Assembly (NCBI GenBank): GCA_937893415.1
Contig: CALBWZ010000028.1
Location: 1 to 9,449 of the forward strand
Direction of reading: 5' to 3'
Origin: an uncultured Comamonadaceae bacterium
GTDB taxonomy: Bacteria; Pseudomonadota; Gammaproteobacteria; Burkholderiales; Burkholderiaceae_C
DNA length: 9,449 bases
The notes below the pieces were generated by a model that worked only from the letters and a program-made list of their open reading frames with translations, was not told the DNA's origin and did not search any database. The translations under genes were made by a program, and so were the position numbers. This document shows positions 7,508-9,449 of the stretch, piece by piece (positions within the stretch are counted from its first letter, which is position 1; every line of letters begins with the position of its first letter).

Positions 7508-8365
7508 TTAAGTCCCTTTAAAATTGGGTGCGCGTTTTTCTAAAAACGCTTGCACACCTTCTAAATAGTCGTGGCTAGAGCCCAACGCTGATTGTGTGTC
7601 TCGCTCGACGTTCAGTTGCTCGTCCAATGTGTTGGTCGCGCTGGCACGCAGCAAGTGGCGCGTGGCCAACAAGGCTTTGGTGGGCATGCTTGCCAGCTTA
7701 TTGGCCAGCGCCATGGCTGCAGTTTGCAAGGCGCCGATGTTGTCACCGGCGGTGTCCACCACATCCCAAATCAGGCCCCACTCTTTAGCTTGCGCGGCAC
7801 CCAGCTTGTCACCTGTCAGCGCCAGGCCCATGGCACGTGCCAGACCCAAGCGCTCTGTCAGCAGCCATGAACCACCCGCATCAGGCACCAGTCCAATCTT
7901 GCTAAATGCTTGAATGAAACTGGCGTTAGAGGCGGCCAGCACCATGTCGCACGCCATCGCAAACGAGGCGCCAGCGCCAGCAGCCACACCGTTTACAGCA
8001 GCAATAGTCGGCATAGGGTGGGCTTGCAATTTGCGCACCGTTGGGTTGAAACACTGGTCGATTACAGGACCCGGATCGGCCCGCTTGACCATGTCTGGTC
8101 CAGGCGTAAAGTCAAAGTCTGACAAGTCAGCGCCAGCACAGAACCCACGGCCTGCGCCTGTAATAACGGTGCATCGAACCCCTGTGGTTTGGGCGGCTTG
8201 GTCCAGTGCAGACCACAAGTCGGCGTGCATCTGGCGGTTAAAGCTGTTGAGAGCTTGTGGGCGGTTTAGGGTTATGAGGGCAACTGCGCCGTCGATATGG
8301 CACAGCACACTGGGCTCGGTTGACGTGTTGGATGCGTTGTCTATAGCGTTGTCTGCTGATGTCAC
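7508..8365 (-). CDS. paaG: 2-(1,2-epoxy-1,2-dihydrophenyl)acetyl-CoA isomerase PaaG
   Basis: Crotonase-fold enzyme that turns the ring epoxide of phenylacetyl-CoA into the seven-membered oxepin and can also shift double bonds later in the pathway. Numbering from the chosen start, it shows LNRP (33-36), oxyanion-hole segments GFCAGAD (74-80) and NGVAAGAGASFAM (125-137), and FSKIGLVPDAGG (154-165). The two glutamates of enoyl-CoA hydratases are replaced by Ser134 and Phe154, while Asp162 occupies the acidic position used by isomerases, so this is an isomerase and not a hydratase. The start is taken as GTG at 8365 because TAAGG (8374-8378) lies eight bases before it; an in-frame GTG at 8374 would add three residues but overlaps that site. 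About 20 polar N-terminal residues have no counterpart in E. coli PaaG (262 residues). It is the first gene of the paaG-paaI-paaK operon. Confidence 0.94.
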   Translation of the reverse strand: MTSADNAIDNASNTSTEPSVLCHIDGAVALITLNRPQALNSFNRQMHADLWSALDQAAQTTGVRCTVITGAGRGFCAGADLSDFDFTPGPDMVKRADPGPVIDQCFNPTVRKLQAHPMPTIAAVNGVAAGAGASFAMACDMVLAASNASFIQAFSKIGLVPDAGGSWLLTERLGLARAMGLALTGDKLGAAQAKEWGLIWDVVDTAGDNIGALQTAAMALANKLASMPTKALLATRHLLRASATNTLDEQLNVERDTQSALGSSHDYLEGVQAFLEKRAPNFKGT

Positions 8366-8373
8366 TTGCGTCA

Positions 8374-8378
8374 CCTTA
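8374..8378 (-). promoter_or_regulatory. Ribosome-binding site of paaG
   Basis: On the minus strand this reads TAAGG, followed by an 8-base spacer and then GTG at 8365. The spacing favours the GTG at 8365 over the GTG at 8374, whose first base is the last G of this motif. Confidence 0.5.
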
Positions 8379-8401
8379 ATTTTGTTAGCGTATCGCTTTT
8401 G

Positions 8402-8430
8402 AATGTAGCATTAACCAACCGAACGGTCGG
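8402..8430 (-). promoter_or_regulatory. Candidate paaG promoter overlapping the operator
   Basis: On the minus strand TACATT (8407-8402) can be a -10 box. Seventeen bases upstream is CCGACC (8430-8425), which shares only GAC with the consensus -35. Transcription would start near 8395 and give a leader of about 30 bases that contains the TAAGG site. The weak -35 and most of the spacer lie inside the inverted repeat at 8411-8434, as expected for a repressible promoter. Confidence 0.3.
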
Positions 8431-8434
8431 TTAA
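8411..8434. promoter_or_regulatory. 24-bp inverted repeat, probable TetR-family operator of the paa genes
   Basis: The left half is TTAACCAACCGA and the right half is ACGGTCGGTTAA. Ten of twelve base pairs are symmetric; only the 8417/8428 pair and the central A-A break the dyad. An ACCG...CGGT core with flanking ACC/GGT arms is the usual look of TetR-family operators. It sits between the divergent paaG and enoyl-CoA hydratase genes, over the candidate paaG -35 and just upstream of a TATACC (8437-8442) that could be the -10 of the rightward gene. A TetR-type PaaR that releases DNA on binding phenylacetyl-CoA is known from Thermus and is the natural candidate ligand-sensing protein. Its gene is not in the window. 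Confidence 0.75.
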
Positions 8435-8530
8435 TTTATACCCTCGTTTACCCTTATTGGGTACAAGCTTCGTGGGTCGCATACACTCAAGATTAAGCCC
8501 TAACACCCACCTACTTTGAGAACATACCCT

Positions 8531-9307
8531 ATGAGTGACGCACTAGTTCTGACAGACACACAAGGCCGCGCGGCCATCATTACCTTGAATCGCCCCAAGC
8601 AACTCAATGCCTTGAATGACGCACTGATGGACGAGTTGGGCGCTGCTCTAACGGCCTTTGACAACGATGACAGCATTGGCTGCATCATCATTACTGGCAG
8701 CGAAAAGGCATTTGCTGCTGGTGCCGACATTGGCGCGATGGCCAGTTACACCTTCGCCGATGTGTACAAAGGGGACTACATCACGCGCAACTGGGAAACC
8801 ATTCGGCGAATTCGCAAACCCGTCATTGCTGCGGTCTCAGGCTTTGCCTTGGGCGGCGGCTGCGAGTTGGCCATGATGTGCGACTTCATCATTGCGTCAG
8901 ACACCGCCAAGTTTGGTCAACCCGAAATCAAGTTAGGTGTTATTCCTGGTGCAGGCGGCACACAACGTTTGCCTCGCGCCGTTGGTAAATCCAAGGCCAT
9001 GGACATGGCACTGACCGGACGGATGATGGACGCCGTTGAAGCCGAGCGCGCTGGACTGGTTAGCCGCGTGGTCGCTGCAGACAAACTCATGGAAGAAGCG
9101 CTGGGCGCAGCCCTGATGATCGGTGGCTACTCTATGCCCAGCGTTATGGCCGCTAAAGAGTCAGTTAACCAAGCCTTTGAAGGGTCGTTGGCAGACGGCG
9201 TGCACTTTGAGCGTCGCCTGTTCCATGCGCTATTCGCCACAGACGACCAAAAAGAAGGCATGGATGCCTTCGTGAACAAGCGCAAGCCCAACTTTACGCA
9301 CCAATAA
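8531..9307 (+). CDS. paaF: Short-chain enoyl-CoA hydratase (crotonase), PaaF/EchA type
   Basis: A 258-residue crotonase that hydrates trans-2-enoyl-CoA to 3-hydroxyacyl-CoA. Both catalytic glutamates are present: E112 in [11 protein letters not shown] (108-118) and E132 in [20 protein letters not shown] (128-147); AFAAGADI (60-67) supplies an oxyanion-hole amide. The C-terminal third ([30 protein letters not shown]) resembles mitochondrial ECHS1 more than E. coli PaaF, so it may serve general fatty-acid or amino-acid catabolism as well as phenylacetate breakdown. The symbol paaF therefore rests partly on its place beside paaG and the shared operator. The ATG at 8531 is chosen because it gives the family's normal N-terminus; an in-frame TTG at 8516 would add five residues without support. 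GAGAA at 8518-8522 is a weak ribosome-binding site with an 8-base spacer. The gene is transcribed alone and ends at an intrinsic terminator. Confidence 0.9.
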   Translation: MSDALVLTDTQGRAAIITLNRPKQLNALNDALMDELGAALTAFDNDDSIGCIIITGSEKAFAAGADIGAMASYTFADVYKGDYITRNWETIRRIRKPVIAAVSGFALGGGCELAMMCDFIIASDTAKFGQPEIKLGVIPGAGGTQRLPRAVGKSKAMDMALTGRMMDAVEAERAGLVSRVVAADKLMEEALGAALMIGGYSMPSVMAAKESVNQAFEGSLADGVHFERRLFHALFATDDQKEGMDAFVNKRKPNFTHQ

Positions 9308-9315
9308 ACAAACGC

Positions 9316-9344
9316 TGTCACAGTGCTTGGCTGAGACATTTTTT
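9316..9344 (+). terminator. Intrinsic terminator after the enoyl-CoA hydratase gene
   Basis: TGTC-A-CAG (9316-9323) pairs with CTG-A-GACA (9331-9338) across a 7-base loop. The 8-position stem has one A-A mismatch and is followed directly by six T (9339-9344). It begins nine bases after the stop codon of the hydratase gene and isolates that gene from the tRNA downstream. The stem is modest in GC content, so efficiency may be partial. Confidence 0.7.
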
Positions 9345-9375
9345 GCAAAGCTGCAAACAAGTTAAAAAGATTGGC

Positions 9376-9381
9376 TATAAT
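9376..9381 (+). promoter_or_regulatory. -10 box of the tRNA promoter
   Basis: A perfect TATAAT hexamer ends nine bases before the first base of the mature tRNA, predicting a start near 9388 and a 5' leader of only about three bases for RNase P. The -35 region is weak: TGCAAA at 9352-9357 with an 18-base spacer is the best candidate. Confidence 0.7.
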
Positions 9382-9390
9382 TTGAGGCTT

Positions 9391-9449
9391 GGTGATGTAG
9401 CTCAGCTGGTTAGAGCACAGCATTCATAATGCTGGGGTCGGTGGTTCAA
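9391..9449 (+). tRNA. tRNA with CAU anticodon (probably elongator tRNA-Met), 3' end outside the window
   Basis: The cloverleaf can be traced to the window edge: 5' acceptor strand GGTGATG (9391-9397), TA, D stem GCTC/GAGC (9400-9403 and 9413-9416), anticodon stem CAGCA/TGCTG (9418-9422 and 9430-9434), loop TTCATAA with anticodon CAT at 9425-9427, variable loop GGGTC (9435-9439), T-stem 5' strand GGTGG (9440-9444) and the start of the T loop, TTCAA. The 3' half of the T arm and acceptor stem is missing. It is not the initiator, because the anticodon stem lacks the GGG/CCC pairs of tRNA-fMet. Elongator Met is favoured by overall similarity, but a CAU-anticodon tRNA modified to lysidine (Ile2) cannot be excluded from the partial sequence. 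Confidence 0.9.

Noticed and set aside
7914..8402. A 162-codon open frame on the plus strand opposite paaG.
   Set aside because: Antisense shadow of a well-supported gene; the translation shows no family motif and no ribosome-binding site precedes it.
8516..8530. TTG start that would lengthen the enoyl-CoA hydratase by five residues.
   Set aside because: The ATG at 8531 gives the usual family N-terminus, and the GAGAA motif overlapping the TTG is better placed to serve the ATG.
9391..9449. tRNA gene as the attachment site of an integrated element.
   Set aside because: No integrase, phage gene or direct repeat of the tRNA end is visible, and the 3' end of the tRNA lies outside the window.

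Overview
The window looks like chromosomal core DNA from a betaproteobacterium, most likely order Burkholderiales and near the family Comamonadaceae. The reasons are the gene set (YchF, a UbiH-type flavoprotein, DsbC and an M61 peptidase in a row), the paaG-paaI-paaK order, and protein sequences close to Burkholderiales versions. This placement is inference from protein resemblance. No marker gene was compared. The window carries no insertion sequence, phage gene, CRISPR array or plasmid function that I can see.

Layout. From the left edge to about 157 is the tail of something unidentified, then a small YqaA-type DedA-like membrane protein (158-670, +). It converges on ychF (685-1776, -), a universal ribosome-linked ATPase. 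Divergent from ychF is a same-strand run of three genes (1879-5635, +): a UbiH/UbiF/VisC-type FAD monooxygenase, a periplasmic DsbC-type disulfide isomerase, and an M61 glycyl-aminopeptidase-type metalloprotease with a C-terminal PDZ domain. Converging on that run is a phenylacetate-degradation operon transcribed leftwards, paaG-paaI-paaK (8365 down to 5732). Divergent from paaG is a short-chain enoyl-CoA hydratase (8531-9307, +), followed by an intrinsic terminator and a tRNA with a CAU anticodon, which is cut off by the right edge of the window.

How the genes work together. PaaK makes phenylacetyl-CoA, PaaG isomerises the ring epoxide to the oxepin, PaaI removes CoA from stalled intermediates, and the divergent enoyl-CoA hydratase can act in the beta-oxidation-like lower part. 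The multicomponent epoxidase (PaaABCDE), the ring-opening PaaZ, PaaH, PaaJ and a regulator are not in the window. The 156-bp gap between paaG and the hydratase contains a 24-bp, nearly perfect inverted repeat of TetR-operator type. It overlaps candidate promoters in both directions and is the most informative non-coding signal here. I found no convincing new biological system. The best leads are this operator, the degenerate flavin motifs in the UbiH-type protein, and the apparently leaderless starts of two genes.
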